Notes: generated from the letters alone by a model not told the origin. A stretch of 64,000 bases of DNA from Mongoliitalea lutea (GCF_014652135.1 NZ_BMYF01000012.1:48735-112734), one strand, 5' to 3'. Numbered from the stretch's first letter, positions 27,399 to 35,308 are shown. A program made the numbers and translations.

Positions 27399-28108
27399 AA
27401 CATGATTTCAAGTATAGAAGTACCGAAAAAGAAATCATGGATGACCTCGAGGTTGGTGGAGAAGTATTGGATCAAACGCTTCATGAACTTCGGGTAATCA
27501 ATAGACTGTTGGGAGGCAACTATGTCAGTACTTCTGGCTTGGAAAAATTGATGAAACAGGTATCCAAACCGCATTATTCTATTGCCGATTTGGGTTGCGG
27601 AGGTGGAGATATGATTCGTGTGATGCATAATTGGTCTGCACGAAATCAATGGAATTGCTCATTTGTAGGAATCGATGCCAATCCCCATACCATTGCATTT
27701 GCTCGAGAAAACCTCAAAGATCTTCATGCTGTTGATTTTCAGGTAATGAATGTCTTTGACCAGAACTTTTCAGAGGATCATGTTGATATCATTACTTGCA
27801 CTCTGTTTACCCATCATTTTACTGACGAGGAACTAATTTCTATTTTTAAGGCTTGTAAAAAGAAAGCAAAAGTTGGTATTGTCATTAATGATCTGCATCG
27901 TCATCCACTTGCTTTTCATAGTATTTCTTTACTTACCCAGTGGTTTTCTAAATCACCCATGGTAAAAAATGACGGACCGTTATCTGTAAAAAGATCTTTT
28001 AAAAAACCCGATTGGGAACGGATTTTGCAATTATCTGGGATATCAAATTATGTGCTTACCTGGCATTGGGCTTTTCGCTGGAGAGTGATTATCCCGACTG
28101 CTGTCTGA
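27395..28108 (+). CDS. SAM-dependent methyltransferase of the type III PKS locus
   Basis: A 237-residue class I methyltransferase. Motif I is IADLGCGGGDMIRVM, the acidic end of strand 2 is FVGIDANPHTIAFARENL, and motif IV is DIITCTLFTHHFTDEEL. The N-terminal segment (MDDLEVGGEVLDQTLHELRVINRLLGGN) is a signature I associate with methyltransferases paired with type III PKS in Bacteroidota. It overlaps the synthase by 4 nt. It likely methylates the polyketide or its prenylated form on O or C. Confidence 0.88.
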   Translation: MKHDFKYRSTEKEIMDDLEVGGEVLDQTLHELRVINRLLGGNYVSTSGLEKLMKQVSKPHYSIADLGCGGGDMIRVMHNWSARNQWNCSFVGIDANPHTIAFARENLKDLHAVDFQVMNVFDQNFSEDHVDIITCTLFTHHFTDEELISIFKACKKKAKVGIVINDLHRHPLAFHSISLLTQWFSKSPMVKNDGPLSVKRSFKKPDWERILQLSGISNYVLTWHWAFRWRVIIPTAV

Positions 28109-28139
28109 ATTATTCAATCAATAAATTTTATAAACTCTT

Positions 28140-28985
28140 ATGGAAACAACTTTAGATTTACAGGAAATCAACATCTGGAAAGATAAAGCTATTCAAATGG
28201 CCTTTGATTTAGGTCCGGTTTTATTTAAAGCTCTTATTCTACTAATTATCGGTAGACAAGTTATCAAGTTTGTTATTAAGCTATTATCCAATGCCTTGGA
28301 TAAATATGAAATAGACGCTTCTTTAGCTACGTTTTTCAAAAGCTTTTTATCGGCTGTTTTATGGGTAGTTTTACTAATAAGTGTAGCTACAACCTTGGGT
28401 ATGCAAATGACATCATTTGTTGCTATTCTTGGTGCAGCAGGTTTGGCAGTTGGTTTAGCCTTACAAGGCTCTCTTTCTAATTTTGCTGGTGGAGTCTTGA
28501 TTCTTGTATTCAAACCCTTTAGGGTTGGGGATACCATAGAAGCTCAAGGGCACTTGGGAGCTGTGGAAAGCATTGATATTTTGTATACCAAAATCCGAAA
28601 TTTTGATAACCGAGTAGTTACAGTTCCTAATGGTGCACTTGCTAATAACAGCATAATCAACCTTTCACAAAAGCCAACAAGAAGGGTAGAAATGAAAGTT
28701 GGTGTTGCTTATGGTACGGATTTGAAAAAAACGCGAGAGGTGATTTTGAACGTATTGAAGAAGGATGAGCGTATTCATGAAGATCCAGCACCTGTCGTTT
28801 ATTTTTCTAATTTTGGCGATAGTTCCTTGGATTTGGTGATTCGTTGTTGGGCAGATGCAGCAGATTTGTGGCCTGTATTTTGGGATAATATGGAAGCTAT
28901 CAAAGAAGCTTTTGAAGCACATAGTATTGAGATCCCTTTCCCACAAAGAGATGTCAACCATTATTACCCAGAAGGGAAAAAATAA
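28140..28985 (+). CDS. mscS: Small-conductance mechanosensitive channel MscS
   Basis: A 281-residue channel that releases solutes on hypo-osmotic shock. There are three N-terminal membrane helices; the pore helix TM3 is the Ala/Gly-rich stretch FVAILGAAGLAVGLALQGSLSNFAGGVLILVFKPFRVGD. The beta domain follows (VESIDILYTKIRNFDNRVVTVPNGALANNSIINLS). It starts 31 bp after the methyltransferase stop and might be cotranscribed with the PKS locus, though its function is separate. Confidence 0.94.
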   Translation: METTLDLQEINIWKDKAIQMAFDLGPVLFKALILLIIGRQVIKFVIKLLSNALDKYEIDASLATFFKSFLSAVLWVVLLISVATTLGMQMTSFVAILGAAGLAVGLALQGSLSNFAGGVLILVFKPFRVGDTIEAQGHLGAVESIDILYTKIRNFDNRVVTVPNGALANNSIINLSQKPTRRVEMKVGVAYGTDLKKTREVILNVLKKDERIHEDPAPVVYFSNFGDSSLDLVIRCWADAADLWPVFWDNMEAIKEAFEAHSIEIPFPQRDVNHYYPEGKK

Positions 28986-29014
28986 AAAAAGGGAGCAATT
29001 TGCTCCCTTTTTTT
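28984..29014. terminator. Bidirectional terminator after mscS
   Basis: GGGAGCA and TGCTCCC form a 7-bp stem with a 3-nt loop, flanked by A7 and T7, so it works in both directions. It touches the stop codon of the leftward 58-residue gene. Confidence 0.88.
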
Positions 29015-29189
29015 ATTCAGCTTCTTTCCATTTTTTCTCTTGTTTCTTAGGCCTTGCGTTTGACGCACATCCAATATTTTTGGTCAATGGTATGTCAGAA
29101 GGTAAACCCCCAAAGTCAAAGGTATTTTCCTCCTCAATAGAGGTTTTTTGTTCCTCATTTTTCAGAGGTTTTTTTTTCTTGGACTTCAT
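29013..29189 (-). CDS. Conserved-looking 58-residue protein, unknown function
   Basis: A very short gene: Lys-rich start (MKSKKKKPLKNEEQK), acidic middle (TSIEEENTFDFGGLP) and SDIPLTKNIGCASNARPKK. The FGGLP..LTKNIGC core resembles small uncharacterised Bacteroidota proteins with a FGGxP..KNLGCG pattern, as I recall them. Its ATG lies 1 nt after the stop of the upstream secreted CxxC protein gene, so the two are probably translationally coupled, and its stop touches the shared terminator. It has no signal peptide or membrane segment. It is probably real because of this tight fit. Confidence 0.6.
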   Translation of the reverse strand: MKSKKKKPLKNEEQKTSIEEENTFDFGGLPSDIPLTKNIGCASNARPKKQEKKWKEAE

Positions 29190-29190
29190 A

Positions 29191-29637
29191 TCAATTTACA
29201 AATTCAGCATCTATCAAGATAAAATTGAGTTCCTCGATATCGTCTTCGTTAAGCTTTAACTTTCCTCGTATTTTGACAATTTCATCTGTCTTGAAACGCT
29301 TGTTTGGCTTGTTTTTTAAGTAACCGACTACAATGCTCTCAGGACCTGCCCCACCACAGAAGAAACACTCAGCCATTGGGAATTTAGATACGATGGCAAT
29401 ATTGGAGTTATTCATATCCAATGGAATGTAAAAACCCGATACTGTAACTGTTTTTCCTTCAATTTCTTTTAACTCATCCGGGAATCGTGGATACAGGAAG
29501 TACATGCCAAACTCCCGATTAAGTTTTTCCACAAAACGGGTTTTTGAAAATAACGCCCACATGTCAGGATCCTGAGCAATTGTTGCTCCCACCAAAAGGA
29601 AAGATGCAATTGCTGCCATTAATAATTTTCTCATCAT
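29191..29637 (-). CDS. Secreted DUF3299-like protein with a CFFCGGAG motif
   Basis: About 148 residues. Starting at the ATG pair gives a signal peptide (MRKLLMAAIASFLLVGATIAQ); the frame extends 20 codons upstream without signal-like sequence. The mature part carries VTVSGFYIPLD..VSKFPMAECFFCGGAGPESIVVGYL and KTDEIVKIRGKLKLN, an OB-like fold pattern similar to DUF3299 proteins. The Cys pair in ECFFCGG may bind a metal or form a disulfide in the periplasm. It is coupled to the downstream 58-residue gene. Confidence 0.7.
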   Translation of the reverse strand: MMRKLLMAAIASFLLVGATIAQDPDMWALFSKTRFVEKLNREFGMYFLYPRFPDELKEIEGKTVTVSGFYIPLDMNNSNIAIVSKFPMAECFFCGGAGPESIVVGYLKNKPNKRFKTDEIVKIRGKLKLNEDDIEELNFILIDAEFVN

Positions 29638-29654
29638 TTTCTTTTTAATGAATA

Positions 29655-29679
29655 AAGACTCCGCAATATACGGAGTCTT
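29655..29679. promoter_or_regulatory. Perfect 9-bp dyad in the leader of the DUF3299-like gene
   Basis: AAGACTCCG and CGGAGTCTT flank CAATATA, 18-43 nt upstream of the leftward ATG. On the leftward strand there is only a short T stretch behind it. It could be an attenuator, an operator or the terminator of an unseen leftward transcript. Confidence 0.45.
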
Positions 29680-29784
29680 CTTGTCAACCACCATCATTCA
29701 GATGAAGAGAACGTTATATGAATGAGATAGTTCAAAGATAGCTTTAACAAAATTTAAACGCAACAATGTTGCATAAAATTTTAC

Positions 29785-29812
29785 TTGCTTCATTCTTTGA
29801 TTTGTATCTTTG
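29785..29812 (+). promoter_or_regulatory. Bacteroidota-type promoter TTG-N17-TATCTTTG of the mutS-like gene
   Basis: TATCTTTG fits TAnnTTTG exactly and a TTG lies 17 bp upstream. The chosen ATG begins only 4 nt after the -7 element, so the transcript would be leaderless or nearly so. Confidence 0.6.
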
Positions 29813-29816
29813 TGCT

Positions 29817-31595
29817 ATGATCTCCTCTTTTGAAACCTCTGAATTACTTCAACTCAAGAAAAAAAGCAAGCAAAAAGTAGCTGTTTTAGCCATATTAAGG
29901 CTAATCTTATTTTTGCTTTTGGGTGTTTTTTTGGTCTTATCATTTGCTGAACATTCCTTGTTTTTTTTGGCCTTACTGGCAAGTATTGCTGCTTTTGTCT
30001 ACCTCATCAAATTGTTTAATCAGGAGCAGGACTTTCAACGCTTGATTCAGGCACTTATTCGCATGCAGGAGGAAAAGCAGCTGCGTGCTGCCAGAAATTT
30101 AGGGATGTTGGATTCAGGAGAGGAGTTTGTCGATAAGGAGCATCCATTTGCTAATGATCTCGATATATTTGGTCAACATTCGCTTTTTCAGTTGCTCAAC
30201 CATACGGTTACGGCTTCTGCAAGAACCTTATTGGCCAGGCGCTTGAAAATGTCTCAAAAAGATGAGGTTTCTTTAGTGTTTCAAACAGCCATTCAGGAAT
30301 TGAGTAAGCAAACCTCCTTTTTGCAGCTCTTTGAAGGTTTGGGAAAAGCACATGCAAAGGATTCCCGTGATTTTAAGGTATTTGAAACATGGCTTAAGCA
30401 AGCAGAACAGTGGAAAGTAGGTTATTGGGTTCCTATGATAATTGGTCCTGTTCTCGGCCTATCCTTAATAATAGGAGCACTTTTTGGGATTTTCCCTGCG
30501 GCATTGTTGGGTGTATGGCTACTGGTTGGAGTGGGTATGATGGCAGTTTCCCATACTTATCTGAAGGATGTAGCTGGAATCTTACCAACATTTTCTCAGA
30601 CCAAAATGTATCGCTTATGGTCAGAGCACATACAAGCACAAGACTTTCAAGACCCGTATTTAGGTAAAATTTCGGAAGCTTTCAGAGTTCAGAGGTTTTC
30701 GGTTTCTAAAGGACTCAGCTCTTTGGAGCAGCTTACTTTTTTAATCCAAAACCGATTTAATCTCATGTATATTGTGCTCAATGCTTTCTTTTGGTTGGAC
30801 TTTATGCTGCTTCGCCAACTTTACAGCTGGAAAAAAGTATATGCTGATAGTTTGGGAGGACTGAAAGATACCCTAGATGTGTGGCAAGTATTGGTCTCTT
30901 ATGCTTCTTTTACGGAAGAAGAGCAACTAACTTGCTACCCTGAGTGGTCTGAGCATCCAACTTTCCAAGCAACAAGCATCAGTCATCCACTGCTAAAACC
31001 TGAGGTTGCGGTAAGCAATGATTTTACTTTGGACTTTAGCACCCAGACTATTTTACTTACGGGCTCAAATATGTCCGGTAAAACTACCTTTATGCGTACG
31101 TTGGGAATCAATATTGTCCTGGCCAATCAAGGTCTTCCTGTGTTTGCCGAACGCTTTGAAAGCTTTCCGTTTGTGTTATTTACCAGCATGCGTAATGCTG
31201 ATAATTTGGGAGAAAGTGTGAGTTCATTTTATGCGGAATTGGCACGAATCAAGAAAATTCTTCAAGAAAGTGAGGAAGGAATCGCTATGTTTTTCTTGAT
31301 GGATGAAATCCTAAAAGGTACCAATACTACCGATAGAATCATGGGATCGGAAGCATTGATCAAGCAACTTGCCGCAACGAATGCCAGAGGAATTATCTCA
31401 ACACATGATATTGAATTGAGTAGCTTGGAAAATGAACTTTCTTATCTTAAGAATTACAGTTTTCATAGTGACATTCAGGAAGACAGGATTCAATTTGATT
31501 ACAAAATCAAATCGGGACCTTGCCCATCCTTCAATGCACAAAAATTGATGCAGCTGATGGGGATCAAATTAAATCAATCTACAAAAGAGGCGTGA
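29817..31595 (+). CDS. Membrane-anchored MutS-like ATPase
   Basis: A 592-residue protein. The N-terminal third has hydrophobic helices (LRLILFLLLGVFLVLSF and LFFLALLASIAAFVYLI), and a second pair lies mid-protein (VPMIIGPVLGLSLIIGALFG, AALLGVWLLVGVGMMAV). The C-terminus is a MutS ATPase: Walker A GSNMSGKTT (Lys422), the MRNADNLGESVSSFYAEL segment, Walker B FFLMDEILKGTNTTDR and STHDIEL. The mismatch-recognition domain of MutS1 is missing, so classical mismatch repair is unlikely; homologues are annotated loosely as MutS-family. A start 17 codons upstream is possible, but the promoter favours this ATG. Confidence 0.82.
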   Translation: MISSFETSELLQLKKKSKQKVAVLAILRLILFLLLGVFLVLSFAEHSLFFLALLASIAAFVYLIKLFNQEQDFQRLIQALIRMQEEKQLRAARNLGMLDSGEEFVDKEHPFANDLDIFGQHSLFQLLNHTVTASARTLLARRLKMSQKDEVSLVFQTAIQELSKQTSFLQLFEGLGKAHAKDSRDFKVFETWLKQAEQWKVGYWVPMIIGPVLGLSLIIGALFGIFPAALLGVWLLVGVGMMAVSHTYLKDVAGILPTFSQTKMYRLWSEHIQAQDFQDPYLGKISEAFRVQRFSVSKGLSSLEQLTFLIQNRFNLMYIVLNAFFWLDFMLLRQLYSWKKVYADSLGGLKDTLDVWQVLVSYASFTEEEQLTCYPEWSEHPTFQATSISHPLLKPEVAVSNDFTLDFSTQTILLTGSNMSGKTTFMRTLGINIVLANQGLPVFAERFESFPFVLFTSMRNADNLGESVSSFYAELARIKKILQESEEGIAMFFLMDEILKGTNTTDRIMGSEALIKQLAATNARGIISTHDIELSSLENELSYLKNYSFHSDIQEDRIQFDYKIKSGPCPSFNAQKLMQLMGIKLNQSTKEA

Positions 31596-31683
31596 GAGGT
31601 GAGTTGTAATTCATTGTCTTTCTAGGAATATATCCAATCGTTTTCATTAATCTAGCCAAACTTGACTTTTTCTGTTTGAAAGG

Positions 31684-31699
31684 TGGCATGATGATTGCT
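31684..31699 (+). promoter_or_regulatory. Sigma-54 (-24/-12) promoter of the lmo0937-like gene
   Basis: TGGCATGATGATTGCT fits TGGCAYR-N4-TTGCW with correct spacing, in the sense orientation, about 45 bp before the ATG. The architecture matches the site before the csbD-like gene. Confidence 0.65.
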
Positions 31700-31743
31700 C
31701 TTAACTAATTGAAAATCAAATTATTTACTAAATCACTTAACTT

Positions 31744-31896
31744 ATGAACTCTTTATTGTATTTGCTCGCAGTTGTTTTAATCATAGGTTGGATCTTTGGT
31801 TTTTTTGTTTACAGTCTAGGTGGTCTTATTCACGTATTGTTAGTACTTGCCGTTATATCTATTTTGGTCCAAGTGATACGAGGAAGACGTATTTGA
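31744..31896 (+). CDS. lmo0937-family small membrane protein (DUF5670)
   Basis: A 50-residue protein almost wholly made of two membrane helices: MNSLLYLLAVVLIIGWIFGFFVYSLGGLIHVLLVLAVISILVQVIRGRRI, quoted here only as its order of parts: helix 1, the GGLIHVLLV turn typical of lmo0937 proteins, helix 2, and a basic RGRR end. Related proteins are stress-induced in several phyla; the molecular function is unknown. The sigma-54-type promoter in front and the intervening gene-free leader support a real monocistronic gene. Confidence 0.8.
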   Translation: MNSLLYLLAVVLIIGWIFGFFVYSLGGLIHVLLVLAVISILVQVIRGRRI

Positions 31897-31931
31897 TAAA
31901 ATCAAGTCTCTGCTCTACCGGAAATTTATTG

Positions 31932-31939
31932 TATTTTTG
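31932..31939 (+). promoter_or_regulatory. TAnnTTTG -7 element of purKE
   Basis: TATTTTTG matches the Bacteroidota -7 consensus 17 bp before the purK ATG; no convincing -33 element is seen. Confidence 0.4.
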
Positions 31940-31956
31940 GGCTTTCAAACCTGTCC

Positions 31957-33108
31957 ATGAATCAGCAAAACTATCAGCAGCAGACCTTAGGAATCCTTGG
32001 TGGAGGTCAATTGGGACGCATGGTGATCCAATCTGCCATTTCTTACAATATTGATGTACATATCTTGGACCCTGATGAACATGCGCCTTGTAAAAGCATT
32101 TGCCAGAAGTTTGTCCAAGGAAATTTAAAAGACTTTGATACTGTCTATGCATTTGGAAAAGACTGTGATGTAATCACCATTGAAATCGAGCATGTCAATA
32201 CAGAGGCCTTGGAAAAACTCGCTGCCGAAGGTAAAAAAGTCTACCCTCAACCAGATTTGATTCGATTGATTCAGGATAAGCGTGTTCAAAAGTCATTTTA
32301 CCGATCCAAAGGCATTCCAACCGCTGATTTTGTCCTGACGGACTCCAAAGAACAGGTGATTGCACATGCAGATTTTTTACCGGCTGTCAATAAGCTTGGG
32401 AAAGAGGGCTACGATGGTCGAGGAGTAAAGATTTTACGTTCCAAAGAAGACTTGGATAAGGCTTTTGAAGCCCCAAGTTTATTAGAAAAATTAATCCCTT
32501 TTGAACAGGAATTGGCAGTCATCGTAGCGAGAAATGAGCGTGGTGAATTGGTAGCTTACCCACCGGTGGAATGCGCCTTCCATCCTACTGCTAATTTGGT
32601 TGAATTTCTTTTTGCACCAGCTTCCATTTCAGATACAATCGCCCAAAAGTCCAAAGAAGTGGCCATTCAGGTGATAGAGGCCTTGGGCTTGGTCGGTATT
32701 CTTGCCGTTGAGCTCTTTGTCACAAAAGATGGAGAAGTTTTAGTGAATGAAATTGCCCCCCGACCCCATAACAGTGGGCATCATACGATAGAAGCAAATT
32801 ACACCTCACAGTTTGAACAGCATATGCGTGCGGTTATGAATATGCCATTAGGTAATCCTGAGTTACGCACGCCAGCAGCCATGGTTAATTTATTGGGGGA
32901 AGAGGGTTATTTCGGAGAGGTGCTGGTAGAGGGACTGGATGAAGCGATGGCCGAAAAAGGTGTCTATGTACATCTTTATGGTAAAAAAACCACCAAACCA
33001 TTTCGCAAAATGGGTCATGTGACCATTTTGGATGAAGAAGTGAATCTACTCAAATCACGTGCATTGGCAATTAAAAATCTTATCAAAATAAAATCTATAG
33101 AAGCATGA
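31957..33108 (+). CDS. purK: N5-carboxyaminoimidazole ribonucleotide synthase PurK
   Basis: PurK carboxylates aminoimidazole ribonucleotide with ATP and bicarbonate in purine synthesis. It is an ATP-grasp protein of 383 residues: N-terminal [16 protein letters not shown], the domain linker [14 protein letters not shown], the ATP-binding [11 protein letters not shown], and the Mg/ADP site [29 protein letters not shown]. It overlaps purE by 4 nt, the standard purine pair for successive steps from AIR to CAIR. Confidence 0.97.
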   Translation: MNQQNYQQQTLGILGGGQLGRMVIQSAISYNIDVHILDPDEHAPCKSICQKFVQGNLKDFDTVYAFGKDCDVITIEIEHVNTEALEKLAAEGKKVYPQPDLIRLIQDKRVQKSFYRSKGIPTADFVLTDSKEQVIAHADFLPAVNKLGKEGYDGRGVKILRSKEDLDKAFEAPSLLEKLIPFEQELAVIVARNERGELVAYPPVECAFHPTANLVEFLFAPASISDTIAQKSKEVAIQVIEALGLVGILAVELFVTKDGEVLVNEIAPRPHNSGHHTIEANYTSQFEQHMRAVMNMPLGNPELRTPAAMVNLLGEEGYFGEVLVEGLDEAMAEKGVYVHLYGKKTTKPFRKMGHVTILDEEVNLLKSRALAIKNLIKIKSIEA

Positions 33109-33620
33109 ACCCTCAAGTTGGAATCATCATGGGCAGTCAGTCAGACTTGCCGGTAATGGCCGAAGCCGCAGCATTTTTAGAAGAATTGGGTGTTCCCTTT
33201 GAATTCACGGTGGTATCTGCACACAGAACTCCTGAACGTATGGTAACGTATGCCAATACAGCTCGTGAAAGGGGTTTGAAAGTAATCATAGCTGGTGCCG
33301 GTGGAGCTGCTCATTTACCGGGCATGGTGGCATCGATGACCTCCCTACCGGTAATAGGTGTTCCCGTCAAGTCCTCCAATTCCATCGATGGCTGGGACAG
33401 TATTTTGTCCATTTTACAAATGCCTGCAGGAATACCTGTAGCTACAGTAGCATTGAATGGAGCCAAGAATGCAGGAATTTTGGCAGCTTCTATTGTAGGT
33501 GCTTATGATCAGGAAGTTGGCAAAAGAATGGATGAGTTTAAAGCAGGCCTTAAGAAAAAAGTTGAGGATTCGGCTGAAGAAATTGAAACCAAAGGCTGGA
33601 AGGCCTCGTTAGGAAGATAA
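33105..33620 (+). CDS. purE: N5-carboxyaminoimidazole ribonucleotide mutase PurE
   Basis: PurE moves the carboxyl group from N5 to C4, giving CAIR. It has 171 residues with the class I signatures [22 protein letters not shown] (His40 catalytic) and [25 protein letters not shown]. Co-occurrence with purK shows the two-step bacterial route. A C-terminal Lys/Glu-rich tail follows the core. A strong terminator lies directly downstream. Confidence 0.97.
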   Translation: MNPQVGIIMGSQSDLPVMAEAAAFLEELGVPFEFTVVSAHRTPERMVTYANTARERGLKVIIAGAGGAAHLPGMVASMTSLPVIGVPVKSSNSIDGWDSILSILQMPAGIPVATVALNGAKNAGILAASIVGAYDQEVGKRMDEFKAGLKKKVEDSAEEIETKGWKASLGR

Positions 33621-33655
33621 GATTGTAAAGAAAGTTTACTAGATTGATTGGTGGG

Positions 33656-33684
33656 GCGGATCTCTTCGGAGGTCCGCTTTTTTT
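33656..33684 (+). terminator. Terminator with C(UUCG)G tetraloop after purE
   Basis: GCGGATCTC pairs with GAGGTCCGC (one G-T) and closes a TTCG loop with C-G, followed by T7. It is an unusually stable hairpin. Confidence 0.9.
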
Positions 33685-33695
33685 ATGAAATCTAT

Positions 33696-33703
33696 TACCT
33701 TTG
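33696..33703 (+). promoter_or_regulatory. TAnnTTTG -7 element of a small membrane protein gene
   Basis: TACCTTTG fits the consensus exactly, 13 bp before the ATG; no clear -33 is seen. It would give a very short leader. Confidence 0.4.
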
Positions 33704-33716
33704 TGAAATCGAACGT

Positions 33717-33869
33717 ATGGATTTAAAAAAGAACATAAAATTCAAAATAGGATCAGAAGATTGGGAAATGCCCCTAAGCGTATTATTATTGCTTGGAGGC
33801 ATTACCCTACTCCTTATGATTGGAGGTGGATATTTGGGTTTTAAGTTTGGTCAAAGCCTCCAACCTTAA
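33717..33869 (+). CDS. 50-residue single-pass membrane protein
   Basis: Starting at MDLKKNIKFKIGSEDWEMPLS gives 50 residues with one glycine-rich helix (VLLLLGGITLLLMIGGGYLGFKFG). An upstream in-frame ATG (33648) exists but would place the purE terminator inside the gene. I do not recognise a family. The clean promoter element and its position between two terminated units support it as a gene. Confidence 0.55.
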   Translation: MDLKKNIKFKIGSEDWEMPLSVLLLLGGITLLLMIGGGYLGFKFGQSLQP

Positions 33870-33968
33870 TCCTCAAAAACTCTCCTCAGTATTATAGTGG
33901 ATTTTTCTGAGTTTTTAATATACCTTGAAAAAGCTATAATTTTAGTTAGCTAGGGTAGTTAAACATAT

Positions 33969-34325
33969 TTAAAAAGGTAACACGTCGTCTGCACTATCAT
34001 CCGAGAAAGATGTCACGTCAGGACCACTGCTTTTTGGAGCATCCACGGCCTGTTGTTGAGCAGATCCCTTTTGTACTTTCCATGCTTTCACATCGGTGTA
34101 CCACTTACCATTATACTCTCTACTTTCTACATCAATAGCAATAGTCACTTGCTCACCATTTTGTAAAGAAAACGAATCAATATTATCTCCCCATACAGTT
34201 ACACACACTTTTTTAGGGTATTGTGCATTGGTTTCCAGAATGTAGTCTTGTTTTTTCCAAACTCCATTTTTCCCATTGCCGCTCTGTAAGGGCATAATTT
34301 GAATGATTTTTCCGCTTAGTTCCAT
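33969..34325 (-). CDS. DUF3127 protein with an SSB-like C-terminal tip
   Basis: A 118-residue protein. Residues 1-85 form an OB-fold-like DUF3127 domain (MELSGKIIQIMPLQSG..GVWKKQDYILET..YPKKVCVTVWGDNIDSF..GEQVTIAIDVESREYNGKWYTDVKAWKV). A disordered linker follows, ending in the acidic tip DDSADDVLPF. That tip resembles the DDxxPF end of single-stranded-DNA-binding protein, which recruits repair and replication enzymes. Binding of nucleic acid is plausible but not shown. Monocistronic. Confidence 0.85.
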   Translation of the reverse strand: MELSGKIIQIMPLQSGNGKNGVWKKQDYILETNAQYPKKVCVTVWGDNIDSFSLQNGEQVTIAIDVESREYNGKWYTDVKAWKVQKGSAQQQAVDAPKSSGPDVTSFSDDSADDVLPF

Positions 34326-34479
34326 TGAATAGTTTTATTTATCTACGAAATTAATAAAAAAATTGCTGAACTATTGCACGTAGGCAAGGGATTCGATACA
34401 TTTGGTTTTAATCTTTTCATCTTTCACACAAACAATATACTATGGCATAAACCTCTACGTTATTTAACAGTCATTAAAT

Positions 34480-35082
34480 ATGAATAAGAGGATTAGTCCC
34501 AAAGACTCTGAACTAATCAGACAGTATAGAAGCGGTTCTGAACACGCATTTGAGAAATTAGTAGACAAGTATAAGTCTAGAGTTTATACCACAATTTACC
34601 TGATTGTCAAAGATCAGGCGATTGCAGAAGATTTACTACAGGATGTATTTGTAAAGGTTGTTCAAACCTTAAATGCAGATGGTTACAACGAGGAGGGAAA
34701 ATTTCAGCCATGGTTGATGCGGATTGCACATAATCTAGCCATTGATCATTTCCGAAAACGTAAACGCTACCCTACCATTTTGATGGAGGATGGCAGTAAT
34801 GTTTTCAACACCATGGAGTTTGCCGAACGGACCATTGAGGAAATCCGTATCCAAGAGGATACGACCCAATTGGTCCGTAGACTCATTGATGAGTTACCTG
34901 AAACACAGAAAGAGGTGCTTATCATGAGACATTACATGGACATGAGTTTTCAAGAGATTGCCGAGCAAACAGGCGTCAGCATCAATACTGCATTGGGCAG
35001 AATGCGCTATGCCTTGATGAACTTGAGGAAAATGATGAAACAATTAAATGTTGCCTATGATAAAACCTTTTACCCCAAATGA
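34480..35082 (+). CDS. ECF-type RNA polymerase sigma factor
   Basis: A 200-residue sigma factor. Region 2 is present as SEHAFEKLVDKYKSRVYTTIYLIVKDQAIAEDLLQDVFVKVVQTL and PWLMRIAHNLAIDHFRKRKR; region 4 is LPETQKEVLIMRHYMDMSFQEIAEQTGVSINTALGRMRYALMNLRK. Regions 1 and 3 are absent, as in the ECF group. A TACATTTG element lies about 75 bp upstream (34397). The 3' end overlaps the small downstream gene. The regulon is unknown. Confidence 0.9.
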   Translation: MNKRISPKDSELIRQYRSGSEHAFEKLVDKYKSRVYTTIYLIVKDQAIAEDLLQDVFVKVVQTLNADGYNEEGKFQPWLMRIAHNLAIDHFRKRKRYPTILMEDGSNVFNTMEFAERTIEEIRIQEDTTQLVRRLIDELPETQKEVLIMRHYMDMSFQEIAEQTGVSINTALGRMRYALMNLRKMMKQLNVAYDKTFYPK

Positions 35083-35290
35083 CCTGGTACGATACATCTA
35101 TCAGGAAATGAGCGAGGGAGAAACAGAATTGCTAGTGCAGGCCTTACACAGGGATGAGTTACTGATGGAAGAGTATTTGGAATTGCTGAGCACAATGCAA
35201 CACCTGGATCAAGCAATGATCAGTCCTTCGGAAAGTGTAGTAAAGAGCATTCTTAAGAAAGCCAAATCTACCGGACTTGAAAAAGTTTAA
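35057..35290 (+). CDS. Small partner protein of the ECF sigma factor
   Basis: A 77-residue (80 with the upstream ATG at 35048) soluble acidic protein overlapping the sigma-factor end by 26 nt: MIKPFTPNDLVRYIYQEMSEGETELLVQALHRDELLMEEYLELL. Its position and the LVRYIYQEM..L start resemble the first helices of anti-sigma domains, but it has no zinc-binding Cys/His and no membrane helix. It may be a minimal anti-sigma or an unrelated helper. Two tandem terminators follow. Confidence 0.65.
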   Translation: MIKPFTPNDLVRYIYQEMSEGETELLVQALHRDELLMEEYLELLSTMQHLDQAMISPSESVVKSILKKAKSTGLEKV

Positions 35291-35308
35291 AAAATTTAAA
35301 CATTGGTA

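Noticed and set aside
28855-29259. Rightward 134-codon frame across the mscS end
   Set aside because: It overlaps mscS, a strong terminator and two leftward coding regions.
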